The notes beneath the pieces are model-generated. The model saw only the letters and a list, made by a program, of their open reading frames with translations. It made no database searches and was not told where the DNA came from. A DNA stretch of 64,000 bases from contig NC_087079.1 of the NCBI RefSeq assembly GCF_026151205.1, positions 11,460,635 to 11,524,634 of the forward strand. The letters run 5' to 3'. This document shows positions 44,974 through 59,900 of this stretch, one piece after another. This stretch comes from Bolinopsis microptera. Taxonomy: Eukaryota > Ctenophora > Tentaculata > Lobata > Bolinopsidae. The translations under genes were made by a program, and so were the position numbers. The first letter of the stretch is position 1, and each line of letters starts with the position of its first letter.

Positions 44974-47900
44974 TTTCAAGACCTGGAAGACCTAAAGAAC
45001 TCCTTGAAGATGGTATCAGCACACTACCTCCTCCTCCTCATGACAGTGATCGTGGTTACACAGCAGGACCATTTGCTAATCCTGAACACCCCTCACAGTG
45101 CCACCCGCCCCGCCCCCTGCGCTCTTACTTGCACGGGGGTTAGTAAGCACGACGAGGTAAACCATGGCTGGACGCAACACGAGACTAGAGCCTCACGGGT
45201 TTACAAAATGATCAATTTGAGAGAGTGTGGATTTGTTACCGCTCCAGTCATCACAGCTACAACTAGTGGACGGCTACTAGTACTACAACTAGCTGTCCTC
45301 CCGTCTCGATAAATGTGCTTGGAAACGTCGGTTTCGGAGTGTATATAGAGGGTACTAGGGTGGGGGATGTTAATAGCAGTAGGTGTGACGTTTATTGGTC
45401 TGCTAACGGGTTCAATTGTTAAAGTCGTGGAAGATCCACCAATCAAGATCTGTTCAGTATCATTAATAGAATAATGTCTATTTTGGGTTTACTTTGTCTT
45501 AAAGTTTTTTGTTTTGTTTTAAAACTATGAAATTTTTTATCATTGACAACAACTAAAAAACATTATAACTAAAAAGATAACATTTTAATTCAGCCAAATG
45601 ACAACCAAAATTGAAATTCTTTTGAGACATCATTCCTTCTTCGTTTCTCTCTTATCGTGAAATATTTTCAAACTGATAAAAATCACTTATATTGTAGGAA
45701 TCGGGCTTAACACTTCACAGCAACAAGTTTATGAGTCATTTTACAATAACCAAATACCAGTGATTCTGGTTACTATAACGGTAGATAATGGCCCATTCTC
45801 TACTCCTAGGATAACGTTTGTTGATTAAGGTTTGCTACAGATGGCATGCCACTGTTGAGGTAAATGGAGCAACCTCGGACTAACGAGACATCGCCTAATA
45901 AAAAATTACGCATATTTACTGTAAAATGGGGGGGGGGGGGGTGTCACGTCCGTCTATGTCCGCTTGTCCGCTTGTCCCATAGAATCCAAAAAGGACAGGA
46001 CATAGGCGGACATAGGCGGACATAGGCGGACATAGACGGACATAGGCGGACATAGGCGGACATAGACGGACATAGACGGACATAGGCGGACATAGGCGGA
46101 CATTAATGGACACCTAAATTGCTAAATAAAATGTTCAATTTTTGCTGTTATAGGGGGGATCATGTTTTTTGTCCGTTCGGTACCCTATATTTTCAAAACG
46201 GACAAAAAAAAGAGCGGACAAAAATGGACAAAAATGGACAAAAACGGACAAAAATGGAAATAACATTTAGATGCTTCCTCCTCCTACTCTTCCTCCTCCT
46301 CCCCCTGGGTCTTCCTGATCTTCCTCAGTCCTCTTCCTCCTCCTCTCCTCAGTCCTCTTCCTACTCCTCCTCCTCGTCCTCAGTCCTCCTCATCAGTCCT
46401 CAACAGTCCTCCTCCTCCCCAGTCCTCCTCCTCCTCCTGAGTCCTCCTCCTGGGTCCTCCTCCTGGGTCCTCCTCCTCCTCTCCATCCTCCTCCTCTTCC
46501 TCCTCAGTCCTCCTCCTCATCCTTCTCATCAGTCCTCCATCCTCCTCCTCAGTCCTCCCTCAGTCCCCCTCCTCCTCCTCCTATTCAGTCCTCCTCCTCC
46601 TCCTCCTCCTCAGTCCTCCTCCTTCTCAAATCTCAGTCCTCCTCAGTCCTCCTCCTCCTCCTCCTGAGTCCTCCTCCTCCTCCTCCTCTTCCCTCTCAGA
46701 CATCCTCCTCAGCCATCCTCCTCGGTCCTCAGTCCTCCTCCTCCTGGGTCCTCCTCCTCATCCTTCTCATCAGTCCTCCTCCTCCCCAGTCCTCTCCCAG
46801 TCCCCCTCCTTCTCCTCCTCCTATTCAGTCCTCCTCCTCCTCCTCCTCCTCCTCAGTTCTCCCCAATCCTCCTTCTCATTTCTCCTAAGTCCTCCTCCTG
46901 AGTCCTCCTCCTCCTCTTCCTCCTCTTCCTCCTGAGTCCTCCTCCTCCTCCCTCTCAGTCATCCTCCTCAGTCATCCTCCTCAGCCATCCTCCCCAGCCA
47001 TCCTCCTCAGCCATCCTCCTCAGTACTCCTCAGTCCTCCTCCTTCTCAGTCATCGTCAGTCCTCCTCCTCAGTCCTCCTCAGTCCTCCTCTTCCTCCTGG
47101 GTCCCCCTGGGTCTTCCTGATCCTCCCCAGTCCTCTTCCTCCTCCCCTCCTCAGTCCTCCTCCGATCCTACTCCTCCTCCTCGTCCTCAGTCCTCCTCAT
47201 CAGTCCTCAACAGTTCTCCTCCTCCCCAGTCCTCCTCCTCCTCCTGGGGCCTTTTCCTGGGTCCTCCTCCTGGGTCCTCCTCCTCCTGGGTCCTCCTCCT
47301 CCTGGGTCCTCCTCCTCCTGGGTCCTCCTTCTCCTCTTCCTCCTCCTCCTCCCTCTCAGTCATCCTCCTCAGCCATCCTCCTCAACCATCCTCCTGAGTC
47401 CTCCTCCTCCTCAGTCATCCTCGTCAGTTCTCCTCCTCCTCCTCCTAGGTCCTCCTTCTGGGTCCTCCTCCTACTCCTCCTCCTGGGTCTTCCTGATCCT
47501 TCTCCTCCCTCTCAGTCATCCTCCTCAGTCATCCTCCTCAGTCATCCTCCTCAGCCATCCTCCTCAGCCATCCTCCTCAGTACTCTTCAGTACTCTTCAG
47601 TCCTCAAAATTTTTGTCCGCTAATGTCCACCAATGTCCGCTAATGTCCACCAATGTCCGTCCAAGTCCGCCAGAAAATTGGCTGTAACTTTTTTTGCTCA
47701 ACAGATCCAGATTGAAAACTCTTTGGGGTGGTTCCTGACACTATGGACAACACATTCCTGTAAAAATCAGCTTGTTGCAAATTTTTTCCCAGACATTTTG
47801 CATTATTCCCTAACTATTATTGTAACCTCCAATAGAAAGTCACGTCCACTTTTAAGCTAACGTCTGTTACAGGGTTTAGGCACTGGACGTGGACAATGGA

Positions 47901-50900
47901 CATAATCCTTGGCCGAGTTCTGTACGTGAAACTATAGGATGATGCGCGGTGGGCGGTGCCACCTCGAGATAATATTATGATATAAGTCCTGGAATTATAA
48001 ACAGATTAATCTAGTATTTCAGCCATGAAAAATCAAACTTTTACTTCACCGTTATTCTATCATGTAACAGTTGTCAACTCGCTAATCCTCTACAACTTGA
48101 TTTGTATCCTTTGTTAAGTCGAGGTAAATGTGTGAACTTTACCACCTCTAAGGGTTTACAATGATCGGAATACTGATGAATGAGAGGGTAAGTTGGATAA
48201 GTACAATGTGGACACCTGCTATACCGCTACTTTATTGTTGTTCAATTGTTGTGCTGAATTACAATTAGTCGAAGTAATTAGTTGGTATTAAAAGCGTTCT
48301 AAAAAGAGAGTTTGCTACTTTCTCCCACAGTTTCAAGACCTGGAAGACCTAAAGAACTCCTTGAAGATGGTATCAGCACACTACCTCCTCCTCCTCATGA
48401 CAGTGATCGTGGTTACACAGCAGGACCATTTGCTAATCCTGAACACCCCTCACAGTGCCACCCGCCCCGCCCCCTGCGCTCTTACTTGCACGGGGGTTAG
48501 TAAGCACGACGAGGTAAACCATGGCTGGACGCAACACGAGACTAGAGCCTCACGGGTTTACAAAATGATCAATTTGAGAGAGTGTGGATTTGTTACCGCT
48601 CCAGTCATCACAGCTACAACTAGTGGACGGCTACTAGTACTACAACTAGCTGTCCTCCCGTCTCGATAAATGTGCTTGGAAACGTCGGTTTCGGAGTGTA
48701 TATAGAGGGTACTAGGGTGGGGGATGTTAATAGCAGTAGGTGTGACGTTTATTGGTCTGCTAACGGGTTCAATTGTTAAAGTCGTGGAAGATCCACCAAT
48801 CAAGATCTGTTCAGTATCATTAATAGAATAATGTCTATTTTGGGTTTACTTTGTCTTAAAGTTTTTTGTTTTGTTTTAAAACTATGAAATTTTTTATCAT
48901 TGACAACAACTAAAAAACATTATAACTAAAAAGATAACATTTTAATTCAGCCAAATGACAACCAAAATTGAAATTCTTTTGAGACATCATTCCTTCTTCG
49001 TTTCTCTCTTATCGTGAAATATTTTCAAACTGATAAAAATCACTTATATTGTAGGAATCGGGCTTAACACTTCACAGCAACAAGTTTATGAGTCATTTTA
49101 CAATAACCAAATACCAGTGATTCTGGTTACTATAACGGTAGATAATGGCCCATTCTCTACTCCTAGGATAACGTTTGTTGATTAAGGTTTGCTACAGATG
49201 GCATGCCACTGTTGAGGTAAATGGAGCAACCTCGGACTAACGAGACATCGCCTAATAAAAAATTACGCATATTTACTGTAAAATGGGGGGGGGGGGGGGG
49301 GGTGTCACGTCCGTCTATGTCCGCTTGTCCGCTTGTCCCATAGAATCCAAAAAGGACAGGACATAGGCGGACATAGGCGGACATAGGCGGACATAGACGG
49401 ACATAGGCGGACATAGGCGGACATAGACGGACATAGACGGACATAGGCGGACATAGGCGGACATTAATGGACACCTAAATTGCTAAATAAAATGTTCAAT
49501 TTTTGCTGTTATAGGGGGGATCATGTTTTTTGTCCGTTCGGTACCCTATATTTTCAAAACGGACAAAAAAAAGAGCGGACAAAAATGGACAAAAATGGAC
49601 AAAAACGGACAAAAATGGAAATAACATTTAGATGCTTCCTCCTCCTACTCTTCCTCCTCCTCCCCCTGGGTCTTCCTGATCTTCCTCAGTCCTCTTCCTC
49701 CTCCTCTCCTCAGTCCTCTTCCTACTCCTCCTCCTCGTCCTCAGTCCTCCTCATCAGTCCTCAACAGTCCTCCTCCTCCCCAGTCCTCCTCCTCCTCCTG
49801 AGTCCTCCTCCTGGGTCCTCCTCCTGGGTCCTCCTCCTCCTCTCCATCCTCCTCCTCTTCCTCCTCAGTCCTCCTCCTCATCCTTCTCATCAGTCCTCCA
49901 TCCTCCTCCTCAGTCCTCCCTCAGTCCCCCTCCTCCTCCTCCTATTCAGTCCTCCTCCTCCTCCTCCTCCTCAGTCCTCCTCCTTCTCAAATCTCAGTCC
50001 TCCTCAGTCCTCCTCCTCCTCCTCCTGAGTCCTCCTCCTCCTCCTCCTCTTCCCTCTCAGACATCCTCCTCAGCCATCCTCCTCGGTCCTCAGGTCCTCC
50101 TCCTCCTGGGTCCTCCTCCTCATCCTTCTCATCAGTCCTCCTCCTCCCCAGTCCTCTCTCCCAGTCCCCCTCCTTCTCCTCCTCCTATTCAGTCCTCCTC
50201 CTCCTCCTCCCTCCTCAGTTCTCCCAATCCTCCTTCTCATTTCTCCATAAGTCCTCCTCCTGAGTCCTCCTCCTCCTCTTCGCCCTCTTCCTCCTGAGTC
50301 CTCCTCCTCCTCCCCTCAGTCATCCTCCTCAGTCATCCTCCTCAGCCATCCTCCCCAGCCATCCTCCTCAGCCATCCTCCTCAGTACTCCTCAGTCCTCC
50401 TCCTTCTCAGTCATCGTCAGTCCTCCTCCTCAGTCCTCCTCAGTCCTCCTCTTCCTCCTGGGTCCCCCTGGGTCTTCCTGATCCTCCCCAGTCCTCTTCC
50501 TCCTCCCCTCCTCAGTCCTCCTCCGATCCTACTCCTCCCCTCGTCCTCAGTCCTCCTCATCAGTCCTCAACAGTTCTCCTCCTCCCCAGTCCTCCTCCTC
50601 CTCCTGGGGCCTTTTCCTGGGTCCTCCTCCTGGGTCCTCCTCCTCCTGGGTCCTCCTCCTCCGGGTCCTCCTCCTCCTGGGTCCTCCTTCTCCTCTTCCT
50701 CCTCCTCCTCCCTCTCAGTCATCCTCCTCAGCCATCCTCCTCAACCATCCTCCTGAGTCCTCCTCCTCCTCAGTCATCCTCGTCAGTTCTCCTCCTCCTC
50801 CTCCTAGGTCCTCCTTCTGGGTCCTCCTCCTACTCTCCTCCTGGGTCTTCCTGATCCTTCTCCTCCCTCTCAGTCATCCTCCTCAGTCATCCTCCTCAGT

Positions 50901-53900
50901 CATCCTCCTCAGCCATCCTCCTCAGCCATCCTCCTCAGTACTCTTCAGTACTCTTCAGTCCTCAAAATTTTTGTCCGCTAATGTCCACCAATGTCCGCTA
51001 ATGTCCACCAATGTCCGTCCAAGTCCGCCAATGTCCGTCCGGGTCCGCCAATGTCCGTCCGAGTCCGCCAATGTCCGTCCGAGTCCGCCAATGTCCGTCC
51101 ATGTCCGCCAATGTCCCAAAAAAACACGTCTGTTGTCTCATAGAATCCAAAAAGGACAGGACATAGGCGGACATAGACGGACATGACACCCCCCCCCCCC
51201 CCCCCCCCAAAATGTAAATCGAAACCTTCATTCCCCGGGATTTTTGATCCATATCACCCCTGCTCATTCATTGGTCCAATTCGCTGACCAATATACAGTT
51301 ATAAAATGACACACCACCTCCAGCCACTTGACGTATCCATAATTAATGGTCTTGCTAAAAGTTCATGCTCAGCAAATACGCATGAACACTGTTTTCCAGC
51401 TGAACAGGGGAATTAGCTCAGAGAAAGTTAAAGTAGATATTCCGTCTTAAGTTATCATTGGTGCTAATACTTTCAACACTACTATATAACAAATAATTAG
51501 AGCTTATGAATACGATGTTTTAACATTGAAACGTTGAGTAATTCCTTTCCTGATAAGAGCATTTTTCCTTGTCGCATCAAACGGGATCAATACAAATTTA
51601 CACAAGAAACCATTGCAACCATGCGACTCATAAACAATATTCCAATCCGGATTTTACACGTTACCATTAGGATACAATTTAGATTGTCTGTTATCAGTCC
51701 TCTAATATAATCCGCACACTCGGAAAAAAACGAACCATGTTTCTCTCGCCACATTGAACGAATTAAGTGCGGGAATTGTCAATATAATTATTTTTCACCG
51801 ACTTCATTATTTCAGGATAACATAAAATTGATTATACTAATAAAATTGATTACACTAATAATTTCATGATTACAGGTGGACAGTTTGGATTGAGAATAGT
51901 GGGAGGTAAGAAGATGGCTGGTGGTACTCTGTGTGCCTTCATCGCCTCCATCACTCCCGGAAGTGCAGCAAGTCGGTCACCTGATCTCCACGAGGGTTCG
52001 ATTTTTATATGTTCTTTTTTGCTGAATCGCGGTAAATTGGAACTGGTAGTGATCATGAGTTGGTCGATTGATCACACAGCTAGCTACCATTTACTTCATT
52101 AATCTTATGATAACAAGGGAATTCAAAAAAGAAAACTTTCCTCTAAATTTCATTCCCCAGAGCAGAAGTGTTGTTATTTTTTCTTTAATGCATCATTTTA
52201 TAGACATTTTGTCTCGCAAACCTTATACCACACTACTCTCTAGGTGACCTTGTTTTGAGATGGAATGCCACCATGCTGATTGGTTTAACGTACGAAGAGT
52301 GTCAAGCTCTCCTTGACGACTGTCATTCTGTCGACCTTGTTGTCTCCAATTTCCTCAGGTAAAATTATTCAACACTTTCTTTTCTTTTTTTTTGTATTTT
52401 CGCGCCTTTATTTCCACCCGAATTTCTCTAAGAGAAGCTATGAAAGTTTAAAGCATGCGAGTAATAATCACCCTGGGTGGCAGGCGGGCGGAATATTTGG
52501 ACTAGTGGTCCGGTCTAAGATTACTGGCTAACACTGCAGTAATTTCAGGGGCAGCTACAGGAGGTACCGACCGAGATCCTCCAACACCAGCAGGACGGGG
52601 AGTGTTGAGAGTATACTGAGAGGAACTACTAACAAGTGGATCACTCTTACTAGGAGGGGTATACACGCTAGACAGTCAGATACAAGGTAACACCTGGCTT
52701 CTAGCTGATTAGTTGAGTGATTAATTGAGGGAAAGACTTTATCATTTCATATAGTCAAAAGAATTGTTTTAAATAACGATCTTAATGATTTTATTACCAA
52801 CCGGGATTTGTGAGTAGATTATTGAAATTTTGCTCGCCGAATTGATAGAGCGACCGTTTTTAAACATATTTCCCTAACTTGAAATAATTTGGTTTAATGA
52901 ATTATTGTTCACTGGATCTGTCACATGATTTCAGTCGAACAACAGACGACTCTAACACGATTGAAGAGAGTACAGAGGATGAAACATCGGGATTATCGAA
53001 AGCAGACCAAACATCTAAAATGAAGGTGTTTTTTCTATTTCGTTTTTCACCTCTTTACTTTACTTGAACACGAATTCAGATTTTCTTTTAAATAAAGTAT
53101 AAATAAATTTCATGAAATTTGTCGTTTAATTGTAACCTACAGTTTTATTTTCCAAATTTTCCCTACTAATATCTTATTCTTAGTTGGAGATGAGACTGGT
53201 TCATGTTGCCATGGAGAACAGGTTATCAGTACACCTGATCCAGGCAGCCAACATACCCTACAGAGACGGTATAGAGGGTATTGATATCTTCTGTAAACTT
53301 TACTTACTTCCCGATATCAGGTAGATATTATCTTACATTTTATTTTATTTTAAACTTTACTTACTTCCCGATATCAGGTAGATATTATATTACTTTTTAT
53401 TTTATTTTAAACTTTACTTACTTCCCGATATCAGGTAGATATTATATTACTTTTTATTTTATTTTAAGTTACAATAGAAACAATTTTAATTAGATTATAG
53501 TCCAGGTATCCCCAATTGGACTGGGACTAATCCTGGACTGTAGAAAATTTAGAATTTAAAATTTAAATATAAAAACAATTTTTTAAATAATAAAAAAGGG
53601 AAGAGAGGGTCTTGATATCTTTTTAAAATGTTTTAATAGTAAACACATCCTTTCTCTTCAGCATGAGTGCAGATGCCAAAAAACGATCGAAGACTGCAGT
53701 GCGGACATACAACCCTTATTGGAACCAGCATTTTGAGTACCAGCCGATTCTTGAGACAGAGGTAGGGTAGCATTAATTAATTAATTAATTAATAATATTG
53801 ATATCTTGGTAAGGATAGAAAGTAGGCAGGACTCTGATTAAGTTGAAGTTTTAAATTTTAACCTTTAATAACTAAATTTAAACCTTCAATTTTCGCCCTG

Positions 53901-56900
53901 AGTTTAAGTTTGTGACCCTGATTAATAACCCTGATTACTTACCCTGACTTGTGATCCTGCTGGGTTTTAGCCCTGACTTTAAAACTCACATATAAAACAC
54001 TAGATTCAAGTGATTTGTATAACATACAGTATGGTATTAGTATATAGTATAACTTAGTTATTATTAAGCTCGATTAAGTAAAACCCAAGATTTATTTACA
54101 ACCTGACGGTCTGACTACAACCGCCAACTCGTGCATGTAGATATCATAACCGTCGTTACTCTGCAGTTTGACCGTATCACCATGGATACACCCTGAATCT
54201 GGTTGGAAGCTGGTTGGTACTAGGCTTGTAGTTTCCACTGATAGAATGAAATTATCACACCATATCCCCTCACATGAGATCTGACTGGTGGGGGGAGAGA
54301 TTTTAAAGGACCAGTTAACTGAAAAAAAAGTTATCCTCATATTTTGACAGATTGTGACAAATAGCAAACTGAGCAACGAGTCGAAATTCCTAAATCTCTA
54401 ACTGCTCTCTAACGCGTGTAATTAGCGTTTGTATTATTTGGCGATGACGTCATAAAGTCCCTTGCGCGCACAGAGCAGCTCGTGAGATTGTATTTTACAG
54501 GTAAAAATGGACATAATACAATGTTTCTCCCCCAAATAACTCGAAAAGTAAGTGTTTTAGGGTACATGTTGCTTCATAAGTTGTATATAAACATGGCCAT
54601 TCTGCACAATTTGCATCCATTCAAAAATCTGTAGGGCCTTCATAGCCCAATTTACGAGATACCCATATTTTTGCATGATTTCTGGAACCGGAAATCAGTT
54701 TTTTTCGCCAATAACTGAAAAAGTAAGCACTTTAAGGCATCTGTTTCTTCGTAAGTCATATATTAATATGCTAAATGCGGTTTCTTTTGCACCCTGTTAA
54801 AGACTCTATCACGATCCTATCGAAAATGGGCTCAGCACCACGCCCAAAATGGTTTTTGGCGAATTTCTCGAAAAGTAAGGATTTTAGGCCATGTGTTGCT
54901 GAATAACTCCTATATAAACTTGCATATGCGGCTTCGTTTAAAGCCTATTTTGAAGTCTCCACGACCTTCAGAAGCAAAGGGTCGGTTACGTTATTGGGTC
55001 AATATCGGCGTGGTCAATATGTCTCCAACCGAAAATCGTTTATTCATACTTTTGGGAAGGTCCTTTGCAAAATTTCGGGAGTATACGAAAATTTGCAGGT
55101 TCAATTCCATAAATGTCAATAAATGACTAGACTACACAAGTTTAGAGTTAACTTTAGAGAAACTCATAAATCATTATTATCTAAAATTAAGCTGTCAGTG
55201 TCCATGATCAACCTATGGCTACAATGTTTTACGTGAAAATTGAAATGTAAAAATCAGGAGTAATATAAAAAGTGTATTTTTAGATTAAAGTGCTATCTCA
55301 TAGTTTTAAGATTGTATAGATTAACGTTTGTCGTTTAGGCCATCTAAGAATCGATCGTGCCGTAATATATATGGCCAAAGAATAATAGGGTCTTGGAAAT
55401 TCTATAGTTGTTCAGTGGGTCGATTGACTGAACACGTTTGCACTTGGTATTTAATTTTATGATCATACAAGTAGGACGATAACTAGGTAAGTCAAATTCA
55501 AAACACTCCGCACACTGTACAGTCCAATCAGTATTTAGTAGACCGGGTATTTTTCGGTTCCCACGGCACCGTTCTGATAGGAGCTACTTCTACTAATGGT
55601 CCCATGGGAACGGCCGTAAAATAGCCAGACTTCTTGTCTCCTGTACTGTCTGGCACGTGTGGATTAAAGTATAGTAAGAAATTTCGCTATGCTAAAAATA
55701 TAATTGCTCTCGGAACTATGTCTTTTAGGACAGCGAACCATTCGACTGCTCGCATTCTTCCGAACAACTGTAATATTATATTACAGAGTTACACTCTTAT
55801 CAGCTATATTTAATATATAGCACATTGTTTTGTGTATTAGTTTCATGTACTGGGGAAAAATAATCGGTACAGTCTCCCTTCGTTTGTAATGAAGCAATGA
55901 AAACAATCCAAAATTATCACATATGACATAACTTGTAATAGCAGAGACTTTCTAACCGTACATTCACCCGCCACTGTTCAAGAACTTATGTCACTGTTTA
56001 AAATCCTGACGTGAGCACTGTACATCCAATCAGCTATTCATATAGTTAGGGTGATAGCCAAAACTATAAGGATTTTGTAGAACTAGGGAAATAGTCATAA
56101 CTCTAAAATTTGAGTGAGTAACACGTGTTTTATTGACGATGATAAACATTTGTGCATTGTATTACGCTATGCAAGCGCGCACTGAGGGACTTTATGACGT
56201 CACGCGGCCACAGCTTATTATTGCAATAACACGCGTTACACGTACGCTAGAGAGTTGGTTCTTTCGGCGATACGATTCTTTACCAGTTTGTCACAGCTGA
56301 TTTAAATCTTAGCCAAATTGGAGACTACAAATTTTTCAGTTAACTGGTCCTCTTAAAGGACCAGTTAACTGAAAAAAAAGTTATCCTCATATTTTGACAG
56401 ATTGTGACAAATAGCAAACTAAGCAACGAGTCGAAATTCCTAAATCTCTAACTGCTCTCTAACGCGTGTAAATAGCGTTTGTATTATTTTGGCGATGACG
56501 TCACGAAGTCCCTTGCGCGCGCAGAGGAGCCCGTGAGACTGTATTTTACAGGTAGAAAATGGACATAATACAATGTTTTTCCCCGAATAACTCGAAAAGT
56601 AAGTAATTTAGGGTACATGTTGCTTCATAAGTTGTATATAAACATGGCCATTCTGCACAATTTGCACACATTTAAAAACCTTTAGGGCCTTCATAGCTCA
56701 ATTTACCAGATACCCATAGTTTTGCATGATTTCTGGAACCGAAAATCAGTTTTTCGCCAATAACTGAAAAAGTAAGCACTTTAAGGCTTATGTTTGTTCG
56801 TAAGTCATATGTTAATATGCTAATTGCGGTTCTTTTGCACCCTGTCTAAAGACTCTATCACAATCCTATCGAAAATGGGCTCAGCACCACGCCCAAAATG

Positions 56901-59900
56901 GTTTTTGGCGAATTTCTCGAAAAGTATGGATTTTAGGCCATGTGTTGCTCAATAACTCCTATATAAACATGCATATGTGGCTTCGTTTAAGCCTATTTTG
57001 AAGTCTCTACGACCTTCAGAAGCAAGGGGTCGGTTACGTTATTGGGTCAATATGGGCGTGGCCCTCCTGGGTTTTCTCCACTGTCAAAAAAATGTCTCCA
57101 AACGAAAATCGTTTATTCATACCTTCGGGAAGGTCTGTGCAAAGTTTCGTTAGTATCTGAACATTTGCAGGTTCATTTCCATAAATGTCCAAAAATGACT
57201 GGACTGCACAACTTTAGAGTTAACTTTAGAGAAACTCATAAGTCATTTATCTCAAATTAAGCTGTTAGTGTCCATGATCAACCTGTGGCGACAATGTTTT
57301 ACGTGAAATGTAAAAATCAGGAGTAATATAAAAAGTGTATTTTTAGATTAAAGTGCTAGCTCATAGTTTTAGAATTGTATAGATTAGCGTTGGTCGTTTA
57401 ACTTTAACCATCTAACAATCGATCGTGCCGTAATATATGGCCAAAGAATAATAGGGTCTTGGAAGTTCTATAGTTGTTCAGTGGGTCGATCGACTGAACA
57501 CGTTTGCACTTGGTATTTAAACTTACCAGTAGTTTATTTATGTTATGTACCGATGATAATGCAATTAGGATAACAACTAGGTAAGCCGCAAGTCTAATTC
57601 AAAACACACCGCACACCGTACACTCGAACTCCAATCTGTATTACTATTTGGTAGACCGGGTATTTTGGCGGGAATTCTGTTCCCACGGCACTGTTCTGAT
57701 AGAAGCTACTTCTACTGATGGTCCCAACTCCCAGAGGAACGGCCGTAAAGTAGCCAGACTTCTTGTCTCCTGTACTGGCTGACACATGCGGATTAAAATT
57801 AGAAATTTCGCTATGCTATAAATATAATTGCTCTCGGAATTGAACAAACTCCTACTTATCTAGATCCTTTCTAAATTCGTTAGAGTTTCATGGACTGGGG
57901 AAAAATAATCGGTACAGTCTCCCTGCTGGCTGCTTGTGTAATTAAGCAATGAAAACAATCCGAAATTATCACATATGACATAAGAACTGTAATAGCAGAA
58001 ACTTTCTAACCGTACATTCACCCGCCACTGTTCAAGAACCTATATCACTGTTTAAAATCATGACGTGAGCACTGTACATCCAATCAGCTATTCCTTTAGT
58101 TAGGATGATAGCCAAAACTATAAGGATTTGGGAGAACTAGGGTAATAGTCATAATTCTAAAATTTGAGTGAGTTACATGTGTTTTAATGACAACGATAAA
58201 CATTTGCAACGTATTAGTATTACGCTATATGCCAGCGCGCACTGAGGGACTTCGTGACGTCACGAGGCCACAGCTTATTATTGCAATAACACGCGTTACA
58301 CGTACGCTAGAGAGTTGGTTCTTTCGGCGATACGATTCTTTACCAGTTTGTCACAGCTGATTTAAATCTTAGCCAAATTGGAGACTACAAATTTTTCAGT
58401 TAACTGGTCCTTTAATTCAGCTTTACAGATTATAAAAGTTGAAACTGGTGAAGTGCCAACCAAATCAGGATGGATCGTTTTCGCTTAAAAAGTCACACAT
58501 ATATCACTTAACCGTGGATATTTTATTTTTCAAACTTACTTGCAACTGTTTTGCGAGCAAGCCCACGTGTGATTATCTTCAGGTTTACTTCCCCAGTACT
58601 CTACCACATTTACAACACAGTAAACCGTCTCTAACTTCACCTGAATCAATTATAGATCTCGAAAAAGTAATGACGATACATATCTGAAAAGTAATTTTGA
58701 ATTCTTGTCCCACGTTCAATACCGTAAATAACTGAATATTGGTAACTCACCTCTCGTGAAAGGTGACTAAAATTTTTAGTATGAATGTAACTTTTTAGTC
58801 ACTAAAAAGTTACATTCACATATTATATTTGTGGAATATAAGTTCCCTATATTATGGCCCCTAAGTTGTAACTAACCTGAAACCACGTGACCCCATCTCG
58901 CCCCGGTACTGCTCTTGTGTATGTGTTCAAGTTCCCATCAATTGCTCGCGCAGCTCCGTACCAGGCCTCATCGTTATAGCGGGTTTGAGATTGACTTGCT
59001 GTCAGGGGTTCAACCTCGCCTGCTAACTTATCTCTCAGTCTACCTGTAGACATTTTCGCTATACATGGTCATAAAATAATGTAGCTCGGTGATGGACAGT
59101 TACTGCGTTATGCGGGTCTCGTCGTAGCATGCCAAAATTAAAGAACTACTTTTGTGAAGAGATAATGATATCGGTACTTGGTATAGCTGTATGATAACTT
59201 TTTTTATTTTGATATGTGAATGGTTTACAGTGATGACTAACCTGTGCAATATGTTGTTAATGTTGCGATAACAATTATAAATGCAGCTTTTATCATCGTG
59301 TTCCCTCACTATTAGTTTTTAAAGTTTCATTTATGACCTTCATAATTATTAATACATATGTACTAGCAATTATTATTTTCATATCAAGTTCATAAACTAA
59401 GTACGAAGTTGGATCAAAATTCAAACTAAGAAGCAACAACTGAAGAACGCTTTATCGATCGTGAGTTCCTAGTAGCGAATATGATACAACTGTTCACCTA
59501 TAAGGCACGGATGTTAATTTCAACCTACAAATAACCTCGTGATAATGTACAAAATGATCTCAAAGTTTTGTTTAAAGTTCCAAGGATCAATCAATGGGAG
59601 CTTTGGAGTCAGTCCAGAGCTTATTTTAGTTTTACCTGCTTCTTATCTACTTCTTAGGAAGAAATTGAAGGGTAACATTACAATTTACATCCTAATACTC
59701 AGTGCAGTTTTTCAGTGGTTGCTATGGGCCGTGTAGTGGTTGCTATGGGCCGTGGGACAGTTACCTTTTCGCAGTTTACTTACAGGGAACCACAATACAG
59801 AATCTAGAAAAGTTCTACAAAAACTTATAGATTTAGTAGCTTTCTCAGGAAGAGAGAGCTTGCTCAGAATTAGTAGCTTGCTCATGAATATAGAGCTTGC

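Larger units (their letters stand above)
44962..47671 (+). repeat. ~2.7-kb tandem duplication, copy 1 (contains RIM-like exon)
   Basis: From TTTCTCCCACAG to about AAGTCCGCCA the sequence recurs at 48319-51030 with very few changes outside the CCT-rich and poly(G) tracts. The copies are separated by about 650 bp of unique DNA (47672-48318). It contains a 165-nt exon, a poly(G) run of about 12, a GGACATAGGC array and a 1.3-kb CCT-rich array. Confidence 0.92.

Noticed and set aside
46119-50028. Two 182-codon Ser/Leu/Pro-rich frames
   Set aside because: CCT-rich minisatellite translations within an intron of the RIM-like gene; identical because the region is duplicated.
57594-57847. Minus-strand frames inside the TTAA-flanked element
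   Set aside because: Not preserved in the other copy of the element and without domains.
59100-59309. Minus-strand 69-codon frame starting MREHDDKSC
   Set aside because: The neighbouring frame gives a signal peptide with matching splice phase to the lectin exon, so this frame is the shadow.
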